Shown piece by piece: positions 10,305 through 18,003 of a stretch of 64,000 bases of DNA. The position numbers and the translations under genes are program-made. Origin of the DNA: Hyphomicrobiales bacterium (GTDB lineage: Bacteria > Pseudomonadota > Alphaproteobacteria > Rhizobiales > Rhizobiaceae). Location: the NCBI GenBank assembly GCA_900472625.1, contig UCIT01000011.1:62001-126000 (forward strand), read 5' to 3'. Within the stretch, counting starts at the first letter, position 1. Every line of letters starts with the position of its first letter. The notes below the pieces were generated by a model that searched no databases, was not told where the DNA came from, and saw only the letters and a list, made by a program, of their open reading frames with translations.

Positions 10305-11405
10305 CTATTGCCGGCGATCCCGGCTGTTGCGGTAAACCAGTCGCAACAACTCGGTCTGCGACTTCACACCGGTCTTGGCGAAGACCGACTTGAGCTGGCT
10401 GCGGATCGTTTCGCGCGATCGGTTGCCTTCGACCGCGAGGTCGTTGATCGATGAGCCGTGCAGCAATCCGTGCATGATCCGGATTTCAGCCTTTGTCAGC
10501 CCGAACCTGCCGCCGAGTTGCGGCATATCCACCACGGCCGCTTTGACCGGGGGTTCGATGATGATCGCGATGCTGGGGGAATCGAAGAACTGCACGCGCG
10601 CGCTCTTCTGCAGGCGCACCAGCGTCAGCTTCGTGCCGTTGACATCGATCACCTGCTGCCGCTCACCATCGCGCCATTGCGCGAGCAGCCTGCTGTAGCG
10701 GACATCGGCGTCCTCATCAGCGAGACAGACCCTGCCGTGAAAATCCAGACGAACGTATCTGCCGTCTGCCAGAGCCTGTTCGCCGACCGCGCTGGCCGAC
10801 AGCAGCTTGCCGCCCTGCCCCACCAGCAGCACGCCGACCCCGATAGCATCGAACAGCCGTCCACCGATCTCGTCGGCACCCTTATCCGTCTGACCGGCCT
10901 CGAAATAGCGCACCGCCCGGTGCAGATGCGGCGCCATCCGTGTCAGCATGTCGGCGTAAACGCGATTGTCGTCCGGCCCGCCATTCTCGATCGACGTCGA
11001 GATATTGAACATCCGGCCATCGCGCTTCACCAGCGCCATGCCGATCGCTGTCTCGCCGCACGACTTCCAGAAGTCGTTATAAAACTCGGTCTTGATGAAA
11101 TCGGCGCGCGGCAGAAGCTCTTCGGCCAACAGGCCGCGCCACATCGGCATCACGCTCATCGACGGTGCCCATGGGTTCACACTTGCGAAATGGTTGGAGT
11201 AGCTCTCGACCCAATCCTCGCTGAAACCCTTGTCGATATGCGATGCACCCTCGGCGCGGTCGGAGTCGTGGTAGAAGAGCGTCGTCCTGCCGCCTGGGAC
11301 GATCTCGTTCCAGCGACCGAGGAACATGTCCCAGGTCCCGTCGCCGAAGATCACGCCGTAGATGCTGTCGACCAGACTGTCATAGGTATTCTCCGCAACG
11401 ACCAT
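10305..11405 (-). CDS. LuxR-family transcriptional regulator
   Basis: A 366-residue regulator with a C-terminal LuxR helix-turn-helix (about residues 305-360: FGLTKAEIRIMHGLLHGSSINDLAVEGNRSRETIRSQLKSVFAKTG). The N-terminal 280 residues contain no recognisable receiver or classical autoinducer-binding domain and may be a PAS-like sensor (GVLLVGQGGKLLSASAVGEQAL). In rhizobia such solo regulators are common. No acyl-homoserine lactone synthase gene is in the window, so ligand and targets are unknown. ATG at 11405. Confidence 0.88.
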   Translation of the reverse strand: MVVAENTYDSLVDSIYGVIFGDGTWDMFLGRWNEIVPGGRTTLFYHDSDRAEGASHIDKGFSEDWVESYSNHFASVNPWAPSMSVMPMWRGLLAEELLPRADFIKTEFYNDFWKSCGETAIGMALVKRDGRMFNISTSIENGGPDDNRVYADMLTRMAPHLHRAVRYFEAGQTDKGADEIGGRLFDAIGVGVLLVGQGGKLLSASAVGEQALADGRYVRLDFHGRVCLADEDADVRYSRLLAQWRDGERQQVIDVNGTKLTLVRLQKSARVQFFDSPSIAIIIEPPVKAAVVDMPQLGGRFGLTKAEIRIMHGLLHGSSINDLAVEGNRSRETIRSQLKSVFAKTGVKSQTELLRLVYRNSRDRRQ

Positions 11406-11622
11406 TGCTCTCCCCGGTAAACGCCTGCGCCATTGGCAGATAGACCAGTGTAAAGCTTATGCAAAACACCGGAATTCCCCCTTTCGGGTGATGCGGGCGG
11501 CACCGAAAATGACCATTGATGCAGCGCGCCCGTTACGTGACCCGGAAATGCATAAACGGAAACGGCCGAAAGCAGAAGTGCATCCACAGCCGCCGATACG
11601 AGGGAGTGGCTCGATGCCGAAA

Positions 11623-11654
11623 AGAATGCGCCCCAGCGGACCGGGGCGCATTCT
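11623..11654 (-). terminator. Probable terminator of the ParA gene
   Basis: Perfect 12-bp stem AGAATGCGCCCC / GGGGCGCATTCT (11623-11634 with 11643-11654), 8-nt loop, followed on the minus strand by TTTT. It lies 20 bp past the ParA stop codon. The rest of the 11406-11673 gap holds nothing else I recognise. Confidence 0.8.
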
Positions 11655-11673
11655 CATACCATCACAATGCGGC

Positions 11674-12387
11674 TCAGGCGGCCGAACGGATCAGCGGGCC
11701 GGTCATGCGGGCCGGCGCCGGAAGCCGCACCGGCAGCTTGCGCATGATCTCTTCGGCAAAACAGAGTGCGTTCTCACGCGCCTTCTCAAGGTTGCTGGCG
11801 CGGGCAGGATCGAGCGTGTGCAGCGTACCGCCGCAATCGAAGATGTCGCGGAATGCGGAACGTTCGATGATTGCCGTGTCGAGAACCGGCACCTGGCGCT
11901 CGCTGAGCAGCGACTTGACGATACCAAGCGCCCGCGTCGTCACCATCGAGTTGACCCGCGTGAGAACCACGGAGTGACCGATCCTGATGCCCGCCTTCTC
12001 ATCCAGATACTGCAGCAGCTCCAGCACCTGCGCGCCGCCCCGGGCATCCATGGCGCAGCCCTGGATCGGGATCAGCACATGGTCGGAAAGACCGATCGCT
12101 GTCGCCAGCATCGGGTTGCGCGCGCCAGGCAGGTCGATGATGAAATAGTCGGTGCTGTGCTTGTTGTCGGAGATATGATGCGGCAGCGACGCCGACGTCA
12201 CGAAATCGATGACGGAGATGTTCGCAACATGCCCGGAAACCTCATGCCAACGCGAAATCCAGTGCTGCGGATCGGCGTCGAGAATGGTGACCCGGTAGCC
12301 CTTGCGGGCAAGCTCTGTCGCCAGCAGGAGCACGGCAGTGGTCTTGCCGGCGCCGCCCTTGGTGTTTGCAAACGTAATGACTGCCAT
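11674..12387 (-). CDS. Orphan ParA/MinD-type ATPase
   Basis: A 237-residue ParA-family ATPase. The deviant Walker A KGGAGKTT begins at residue 10 and keeps the signature lysine. Walker A' (LDADPQ) and Walker B (FIIDLPG) are present. There is no N-terminal DNA-binding domain and no parB or parS-like neighbour, so it is an orphan (VirC1/Soj-like short form) rather than a chromosome-partition locus. Such orphans position protein cargos or regulate cell-cycle events; the cargo is unknown. ATG at 12387. A pair of GTTAAC palindromes 20 bp apart lies about 70-100 bp upstream. Confidence 0.9.
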   Translation of the reverse strand: MAVITFANTKGGAGKTTAVLLLATELARKGYRVTILDADPQHWISRWHEVSGHVANISVIDFVTSASLPHHISDNKHSTDYFIIDLPGARNPMLATAIGLSDHVLIPIQGCAMDARGGAQVLELLQYLDEKAGIRIGHSVVLTRVNSMVTTRALGIVKSLLSERQVPVLDTAIIERSAFRDIFDCGGTLHTLDPARASNLEKARENALCFAEEIMRKLPVRLPAPARMTGPLIRSAA

Positions 12388-12456
12388 TGTCGGTCCTCAG
12401 GGGGAATGTCGCGAGCCCGGATATCGCTCTATCGCGCACATCAGGGAGCATCGTGC

Positions 12457-12487
12457 GGTTAACCCATCCTTTCCAATCATGGTTAAC
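12457..12487. promoter_or_regulatory. Paired GGTTAAC repeats upstream of parA-like gene
   Basis: GGTTAACC (12457-12464) and GGTTAAC (12481-12487) flank a 16-bp spacer in the promoter region of the ParA gene. GTTAAC is self-complementary, so either could be bound by a dimer; the spacing of about two helical turns fits cooperative binding. No regulator can be assigned. Confidence 0.35.
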
Positions 12488-12576
12488 AATCTCTGAACAA
12501 GCACCCCGAATTCGCGGCGTGGATTTCTGCTATCCGCGACAGCCGACCGCGCCATTGCCTTATGTTTAAACAAAAA

Positions 12577-12605
12577 AGCCCGGAGAGCATGATGCCATCC
12601 GGGCC
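12577..12605 (-). terminator. Rho-independent terminator
   Basis: Stem GCCCGGA / TCCGGGC (12578-12584 with 12598-12604), followed on the minus strand by six T residues. It lies 41 bp past the stop of the exported-protein gene at 12646-13026 and probably also ends transcription of the dehydrogenase genes upstream of it. Confidence 0.85.
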
Positions 12606-12645
12606 AAGTCTCAGGTCCGCATTTTGTATCAGAAGTACGGGGCGT

Positions 12646-13026
12646 TCAGATCGCGCCGCATGAGCCCACATCATTGGGCCGCAGGCGGCCAGCCTGGAGA
12701 TCGGCAAGCTGCGGGATCGTCGGATCAGGCCCGCCGATCGAGGCTTCGAACACACCCCGGTCGAGCTTGACCATTCTGCCACTCGTCGTGAAGCTCACCA
12801 TTCCGTTCTTCCCCGAATAGGCCATGCTTGCTCTCATCTTGCAGAAAAACCGCTTGCCGCCGTTGGAAAGTACCCAGCCCATGGCTCCGGACTTTCCCGG
12901 ACCAAGTTTTCCGACCGAATATCCCTGCTTCGAAAGAGCAGCAAACGATTCGGCACTGGCAACGCCAGGCACGCTGGATGCAAACGCGACCACAAGCACG
13001 GTGGCATGTCGCACAGAAAGACGCAT
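12646..13026 (-). CDS. Small exported protein of unknown function
   Basis: A 126-residue protein with a clear signal peptide (MRLSVRHATVLVVAFASSVPGVASA, cleavage near 25). The mature part has two cysteines (FFCKMRAS and GSCGAI), which could form a disulphide, and is otherwise unrecognised. It starts 10 bp after the stop of the iron-ADH gene on the same strand, so it may be transcribed with the catabolic genes, although its mature sequence gives no hint of an enzymatic role. ATG at 13026; a terminator follows. Confidence 0.75.
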   Translation of the reverse strand: MRLSVRHATVLVVAFASSVPGVASAESFAALSKQGYSVGKLGPGKSGAMGWVLSNGGKRFFCKMRASMAYSGKNGMVSFTTSGRMVKLDRGVFEASIGGPDPTIPQLADLQAGRLRPNDVGSCGAI

Positions 13027-13036
13027 CTTGACCCTG

Positions 13037-14188
13037 TTAGAAGCAATCGTTGAAAAGCACTTTGGTATTCTCGAGCGTCATCGCCACCGGATTGCCACCA
13101 GCACTCGGATCCTCGATCGCCATAGCCGACAGTTCATCGATTCGATCCGCCTTGATGCCCATGGCAGACAGGCTTTCCGGCACGCCGAGTTCAGAACGCA
13201 GCTTCAGCACGTAGTCATAGAACCCGTCGAAGCCGCCGGCGATGCCGAGATAGGCGGCGGCACGTGCGATCTTGTCTTCGATGACGGCGCGGTTGAAACG
13301 CAGCACCGCCGGCATCACCACCGCATTGGTCATGCCGTGATGCGTGTTGTAGACCGCGCCGATCGGGTGCGACAGCGCGTGAATAGCGCCGAGCCCCTTC
13401 TGGAAGGCGACAGCGCCCATGGCGGCGGCCGACATCATGTTGGCGCGGGCTTCGAGATCGGTACCCTCCTTGTAGGCGCGCGGCAGGAACTCCTTGACGA
13501 GACGCATACCCTCAAGCGCGATGCCCGCCGACATCGGGTGATAGAACGGCGAGGAATAGGCTTCCAGGCAATGCGCGAAGGCATCCATGCCGGTGCCGGC
13601 CGTGATCACCTTCGGCATCCCGACCGTCAGCTCCGGATCGGCGATGACGACGCCGGGCAAGAACTTCGGATGGAAGATGATCTTCTTCACATGCGTCTGC
13701 GAATTGGTGATGACCGAGGCGCGGCCCATTTCCGAGCCGGTGCCCGCCGTCGTCGGCACGGCGACGATCGGGGCAATGCCCTCGACGCTGGCGCGCGTCC
13801 ACCAGTCGCCGATATCCTCGAAGTCCCAGACCGGCCGCGTCTGCCCGGCCATGAAGGCAACGCACTTGCCGAGATCGAGCCCCGAGCCGCCACCGAAGGC
13901 GACGACGCCGTCATGCCTGCCATCCTTGAACGCCTTGACGCCGGCCTCGAGGTTCTTCTCGTTCGGGTTCGGATCGACATCGGCGAAGATCGCCCGGCCA
14001 AGACCGGCTTCCTCTAGAATGTCGAGCGCATTTAATGTGATTGCCATCGATGCCAGGCCGCGATCGGTGATCAGCAGCGGCTTCTTGATGCCGAGGCTCT
14101 TGCAGGCGTCCGCAAGCTCCTTGATGCGGCCGCGGCCGAGCTTGAAAGCGGTGGGATAGCTCCAGTTGGCTGTGATATGCGCGCTCAT
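13037..14188 (-). CDS. Iron-containing (group III) alcohol dehydrogenase
   Basis: A 383-residue Fe-ADH. The N-terminal half binds NAD(P) (FGGGSGLDLGK; the family GGGS motif; VPTTAGTGSE). The C-terminal half supplies metal ligands in MDAFAHCLEAYSS and GAIHALSHPIGAVYNTHHG, where the family's Asp/His cluster lies. These enzymes interconvert primary alcohols and aldehydes. The ATG at 14188 overlaps the aldehyde dehydrogenase stop by four bases, so the two are translationally coupled. Together they would oxidise an alcohol to an acid, probably an amino alcohol or its gamma-glutamyl conjugate given the neighbouring ligase; that substrate is inferred. Confidence 0.9.
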   Translation of the reverse strand: MSAHITANWSYPTAFKLGRGRIKELADACKSLGIKKPLLITDRGLASMAITLNALDILEEAGLGRAIFADVDPNPNEKNLEAGVKAFKDGRHDGVVAFGGGSGLDLGKCVAFMAGQTRPVWDFEDIGDWWTRASVEGIAPIVAVPTTAGTGSEMGRASVITNSQTHVKKIIFHPKFLPGVVIADPELTVGMPKVITAGTGMDAFAHCLEAYSSPFYHPMSAGIALEGMRLVKEFLPRAYKEGTDLEARANMMSAAAMGAVAFQKGLGAIHALSHPIGAVYNTHHGMTNAVVMPAVLRFNRAVIEDKIARAAAYLGIAGGFDGFYDYVLKLRSELGVPESLSAMGIKADRIDELSAMAIEDPSAGGNPVAMTLENTKVLFNDCF

Positions 14189-15570
14189 GCTGTGACTTTC
14201 TTCAGATGGTAGGATTTCGGACGCGTCAGGTTCTGGAAACCGATGATCGACAGCGAGCCGCCGCGGCCTGTTTCCTTGACGCCGGTCCAGCAAAGCGCCG
14301 GGTCGAGATAGTCGGCGCGGTTCATGAACACGGTGCCGGTTTCGATCTCGCGGCCAAGCCGCCCTGCCCGCTCGGCGTCCTGTGTCCAGAGCGAGGCGGT
14401 CAGCCCGTACTGGCTGTCGTTCATCAACGCCAACGCCTCGTCGTCGCTCTTGACCTTCATGATACCGACGGCGGGACCGAAGGTCTCCTCGCGCATGAAG
14501 GCCATGGAGTGATCGACATCGACAAGGACCTGCGGCGCCAGATAGGCGCCGCCATCATCGGCGGGAAACAGCTTCGGATCGATCAACGCCTTTGCACCCC
14601 TGGAAACCGCATCGGCGATCTGCTCGCGCACGACCTTGGCGAAACGCTTGTTGGCCATCGGGCCAAGCGACGTCTCGGGATCGAGCGGATTGCCCAGCTT
14701 GTAGTTCGACACCCAGGCAACCGACTTCTCGACGAAGCTGTCATAGAGGCTCTCATGCACATAGATGCGCTCGATACCACAGCAGCACTGCCCGGAATTG
14801 TAGGTCGCCCCGTCCATCAGCGTATCGACGGCCGCATCGAGATCGGCGTCTTCCATGACATAGCCCGGATCCTTACCACCCAACTCGAGCCCGAGACCGG
14901 TGAACGTCCCCGCCGCCGCCCGCTCCATCGACCGGCCACCTTCGACCGAACCCGTGAAGTTGACGAAGTTGAAGCTGCCTGCGGCAATCAGCGCCGACGT
15001 CGTCTCGTGGTCGAGAAACACGTTCTGGAACACGTCCTCGGGCACACCAGCTTCGACAAACGCCTGCACCAGCCGCTCGCCGACCAAAAGCGTCTGCGAC
15101 GCATGCTTGAGCACGACGGTATTGCCCGCCATCAGCGCCGGCGCGATCGTGTTGATCGCCGTCATGTAGGGGTAGTTCCACGGCGCCACGACGAAGACGA
15201 CGCCATGCGCCTCGCGCTCGATGCGGCGCTCGAAGCTGGCGCTGGCTTCCACCACCAGCGGCGCCAGCGCCTCGGCTGCAATCGAGGCGACATAGTTGGA
15301 GCGCTCGTTGAAGCCCTTGTACTCGCCGCCGTAGCGAATCGGCCGGCCCATCTGCCAGGCAAGCTCCGGCACCACCACGTCGGACATCTCGTTCAGCCGC
15401 GCCACGCCCTTCAGCACCAGCTGAACGCGATCCTCGAGCGGTCGCTTCGCCCACACCTTCTGCGCCTTGCGCGCCCGCGCCACGACCTCTTTCGCCGCCT
15501 CCAGCGGCAGCGCCGGCCGCTCGGCGTAAACCGATCCGTCCACGGGTGATATGCATTGGATGACAGTCAT
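14185..15570 (-). CDS. NAD(P)-dependent aldehyde dehydrogenase
   Basis: A 461-residue ALDH-superfamily enzyme. Motifs: VVAPWNYPYMTAINTIAPAL, the catalytic Glu in LGLELGGKDPGYV, the nucleophilic Cys within NSGQCCCGIERIY (three adjacent cysteines, the first two being the usual CC pair), and ETFGPAVGIMKV. It oxidises an aldehyde to the carboxylate. ATG at 15570 follows a GGAG. It is followed with a four-base overlap by the Fe-ADH gene. The upstream PIN toxin gene ends only 16 bp away on the same strand, so read-through from the toxin-antitoxin promoter is possible. Confidence 0.92.
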   Translation of the reverse strand: MTVIQCISPVDGSVYAERPALPLEAAKEVVARARKAQKVWAKRPLEDRVQLVLKGVARLNEMSDVVVPELAWQMGRPIRYGGEYKGFNERSNYVASIAAEALAPLVVEASASFERRIEREAHGVVFVVAPWNYPYMTAINTIAPALMAGNTVVLKHASQTLLVGERLVQAFVEAGVPEDVFQNVFLDHETTSALIAAGSFNFVNFTGSVEGGRSMERAAAGTFTGLGLELGGKDPGYVMEDADLDAAVDTLMDGATYNSGQCCCGIERIYVHESLYDSFVEKSVAWVSNYKLGNPLDPETSLGPMANKRFAKVVREQIADAVSRGAKALIDPKLFPADDGGAYLAPQVLVDVDHSMAFMREETFGPAVGIMKVKSDDEALALMNDSQYGLTASLWTQDAERAGRLGREIETGTVFMNRADYLDPALCWTGVKETGRGGSLSIIGFQNLTRPKSYHLKKVTA

Positions 15571-15586
15571 TTCCAAACTCCAGTCA

Positions 15587-16006
15587 TTAACATTCAAGCG
15601 TGCGGACATGCCCCGCGCCGCCATAGGTAAGGATCGCTCGGTCGCGCGTGATGATCGTCAGGTCATATTCGCGTGCGGTTGCGATGAGAATGCGGTCGGC
15701 GGGATCGTTGTGTATCGGCTGCGGCAAATAGGATGACGCAACGAGTATTTTAGCCGATGCCTCGCGTACCATGACATCGACCGCCTCAAGGAAGTCCTCG
15801 AACCACGATAACGCATGCTTCGTTGTTGGCAGCCTGCCTTTTGTTACCAGCAAACCGATCTCCCACGCCGAGATGGCAGACACGCTCAATCGACCACTCC
15901 CGGGCGGAATGGTCCGCAGCAGATCACTTACTTCATCGGATATGGTCATCTTGTTGGTCAACCAAATGATCGCACATGTATCCAATAGGTAACGCTCAGT
16001 CCTCAT
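15587..16006 (-). CDS. PIN-domain toxin (VapC-like ribonuclease)
   Basis: A 139-residue PIN-domain protein. The acidic catalytic set is intact: Asp9 (YLLDTCAIIWL), Glu49 (SAWEIGLL), Asp101 or Asp104 (HNDPADRILIATA) and Asp122 (IITRDRAIL). Such toxins cleave tRNA or rRNA when their antitoxin is degraded. The ATG at 16006 lies inside the antitoxin gene, an 11-base overlap, as expected for a co-translated toxin-antitoxin pair. The pair interrupts the otherwise co-oriented ALDH and ligase genes. Confidence 0.92.
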   Translation of the reverse strand: MRTERYLLDTCAIIWLTNKMTISDEVSDLLRTIPPGSGRLSVSAISAWEIGLLVTKGRLPTTKHALSWFEDFLEAVDVMVREASAKILVASSYLPQPIHNDPADRILIATAREYDLTIITRDRAILTYGGAGHVRTLEC

Positions 16007-16406
16007 AGACTTTGCCCCATTCGGGATCGGCTGGCGCGGTCAGATCAAGATCATCCGGTATGGTCATCGTTCCTTTCATGCACCCAAAGATTGGATGCAT
16101 GTCTCCCGGTTTCCACTCCGGCTTCGTTGGCGAGGCTGTTTCACTTTCATCATGAGCATAACGGCTCTGTTTGTCTTCCTCCCACCCTCGCGGGATTTCT
16201 CCACGGCGATGCGCTGCAACTTCGATCAGAGAAACATCGAGATAGTCGGACACCTGATCCTGCTCCTCCGCGCTCATCTTCCGTTCACCGCTCAGCATGC
16301 GCGACACCGCACTCGGATCAAGCCCCATGAACCGAGCCATATCGCGAAGCGAGGAGCCGCGCTCCGCAAGCTTTTCGTAGAACCATGCGCGGTCGATCAC
16401 ACTCAT
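15996..16406 (-). CDS. XRE-type antitoxin partner of the PIN toxin
   Basis: A 136-residue protein with an N-terminal XRE helix-turn-helix (about residues 19-44, SLRDMARFMGLDPSAVSRML). A charged linker follows, then a C-terminal segment FGCMKGTMTIPDDLDL resembling the toxin-wrapping tail seen in Phd/VapB antitoxins. The combination of an XRE DNA-binding head with a PIN-toxin partner suggests a hybrid antitoxin that represses its own operon and masks the toxin. ATG at 16406; the toxin gene overlaps its 3' end. A 79-bp gap separates it from the ligase gene. Confidence 0.88.
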   Translation of the reverse strand: MSVIDRAWFYEKLAERGSSLRDMARFMGLDPSAVSRMLSGERKMSAEEQDQVSDYLDVSLIEVAAHRRGEIPRGWEEDKQSRYAHDESETASPTKPEWKPGDMHPIFGCMKGTMTIPDDLDLTAPADPEWGKVYED

Positions 16407-16485
16407 GTCGATCTCCTCGGAAAAACGCCCGGCACATTAACACAATGCGACCAACGCAACAATCAGAGCGAGTATTGCGATTATC

Positions 16486-17853
16486 TCATGCTCGCTCGAA
16501 GCCGCGCGCCACCTCCCAGTCGGTGATACGCCGATCGTACTCCTCCTGCTCCCATTCCGCCGCGCGCGTATAGTGGTCGATCACATCATCGCCGAACGCG
16601 CCGCGCAGCATCTTCGACTTGGTCATCGTTGCCGTCGCGGCCCTGAGCGTCCGCGGGATTTCGCGCACCTTGCGAGCGCCGTAGGCATCACCAACGAACG
16701 GGGCTTCGAGCGTCATCTTGTTCTCGATGCCGTCGATTCCGGCCGCCAGCAGTGCTGCGAACGCCAGATACGGATTGAGATCGGAGCCGCCGACGCGGCA
16801 TTCGATGCGGATCGCCTTGGTGCCGTCGCCGCAGAGACGATAGCCCGCCGTGCGGTTATCCTTGCTCCAGATCGCCTTGGTCGGTGCGAAGGTGCCGGCC
16901 ATGTAGCGCTTGTAGGAATTGATGTAAGGCGCCAGGAAATAGGTGATCTCGCTGGCATGCGCGAGCAGCCCGGCGATGTAATTTTCCATCAGCTCGGACA
17001 TCCCGTACTTGCCGTTGTCGTCGGCAAACAACGGCGTCTTGCCGTCGGCGCTCCAGAGCGACTGGTGAATATGCGAGGAACTGCCGGCGGCGTTGTAGTG
17101 CCACTTGGCGAGGAAGGTGATCGCCTTGCCCTTGGCCCAGGCGATTTCCTTGCAGCCGTTCTTGATGATCGAGTGGCGGTCAGCCATCGTCAGCGCATCG
17201 GCATAGCGGACGTTGATCTCTTCCTGTCCGGCCGATGCCTCACCCTTCGAGTTTTCAACCGGAATACCGGCGCCCTGCAGCCCGGTGCGGATCGCCCGCA
17301 TGACCTCCTCTTCCTTGGTAGTCTGGAAGATGTGGTAATCCTCGTTATAGGCGCTGGCGAGCTTGAGGTTGCGATAGCCTGACGCCTGCGCCGACTCGTA
17401 ACTCTGGTCGAACAGGAAGAACTCCAGCTCGGAGGCCATGAAGGCCTTCATGCCCATGTCCTCGAGCCGCTTAACCTGCTTCTTCAGGATCGCGCGCGGC
17501 GAATGCGGCACCTCTTCATGCGTATGGTGATCGAGGAGATCGCAAAGTACCAGCGCCGTCCCCTCGAGCCACGGAATACGCCGCAACGTCGAAAGATCGG
17601 GCTTCATCGTGTAATCGCCGTAACCGCTTTCCCAGCTCGTCGCCTTGTAGCCCGAAACGGTCTCCATCTCCATGTCGGTGGCAACGAGATAGTTGCAGCT
17701 ATGTGTTTCCTTCCAGGCGCTTTCGAGGAAGAATTCGGCCTGGAAACGCTTGCCCATCAGGCGGCCCTGCATGTCGACCTGGCAGGCCAGCACGGTATCG
17801 ATGCGCCCGTCGGCGACGTCCTGCTTCAAATCGTCGAGAGTATAGATGCTCAT
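16486..17853 (-). CDS. Glutamine synthetase-like gamma-glutamyl-amine ligase
   Basis: A 455-residue type-I glutamine-synthetase-fold protein. Metal and substrate motifs are present: SELEFFLFD, GQEEINVRYADAL, AGSSSHIHQSLW and RIECRVGGSDLNPYLA. Length and these motifs fit the PuuA/GlnA3/IpuC group, which joins glutamate to amines with ATP rather than making glutamine for the cell. It lies next to an APC permease and upstream of aldehyde and alcohol dehydrogenases, so it probably activates an imported amine as a gamma-glutamyl amide. The amine is not known; putrescine, ethanolamine or another amino alcohol are candidates. ATG at 17853 follows GGAGG (minus strand). Confidence 0.88.
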   Translation of the reverse strand: MSIYTLDDLKQDVADGRIDTVLACQVDMQGRLMGKRFQAEFFLESAWKETHSCNYLVATDMEMETVSGYKATSWESGYGDYTMKPDLSTLRRIPWLEGTALVLCDLLDHHTHEEVPHSPRAILKKQVKRLEDMGMKAFMASELEFFLFDQSYESAQASGYRNLKLASAYNEDYHIFQTTKEEEVMRAIRTGLQGAGIPVENSKGEASAGQEEINVRYADALTMADRHSIIKNGCKEIAWAKGKAITFLAKWHYNAAGSSSHIHQSLWSADGKTPLFADDNGKYGMSELMENYIAGLLAHASEITYFLAPYINSYKRYMAGTFAPTKAIWSKDNRTAGYRLCGDGTKAIRIECRVGGSDLNPYLAFAALLAAGIDGIENKMTLEAPFVGDAYGARKVREIPRTLRAATATMTKSKMLRGAFGDDVIDHYTRAAEWEQEEYDRRITDWEVARGFERA

Positions 17854-18003
17854 ATGGACCTCCCCATAAATTCAGAATGAAATCCGGCCAACGAAACCGC
17901 ATGCCTCCGTGCGACGACGGACGCGCCGATTGCGCCTCATGCATTTTCGTTGAGCCGGAAGACGGAGCCGCGCAACGCGGCCCCGCTGTTTTGAAGGCAA
18001 GGC

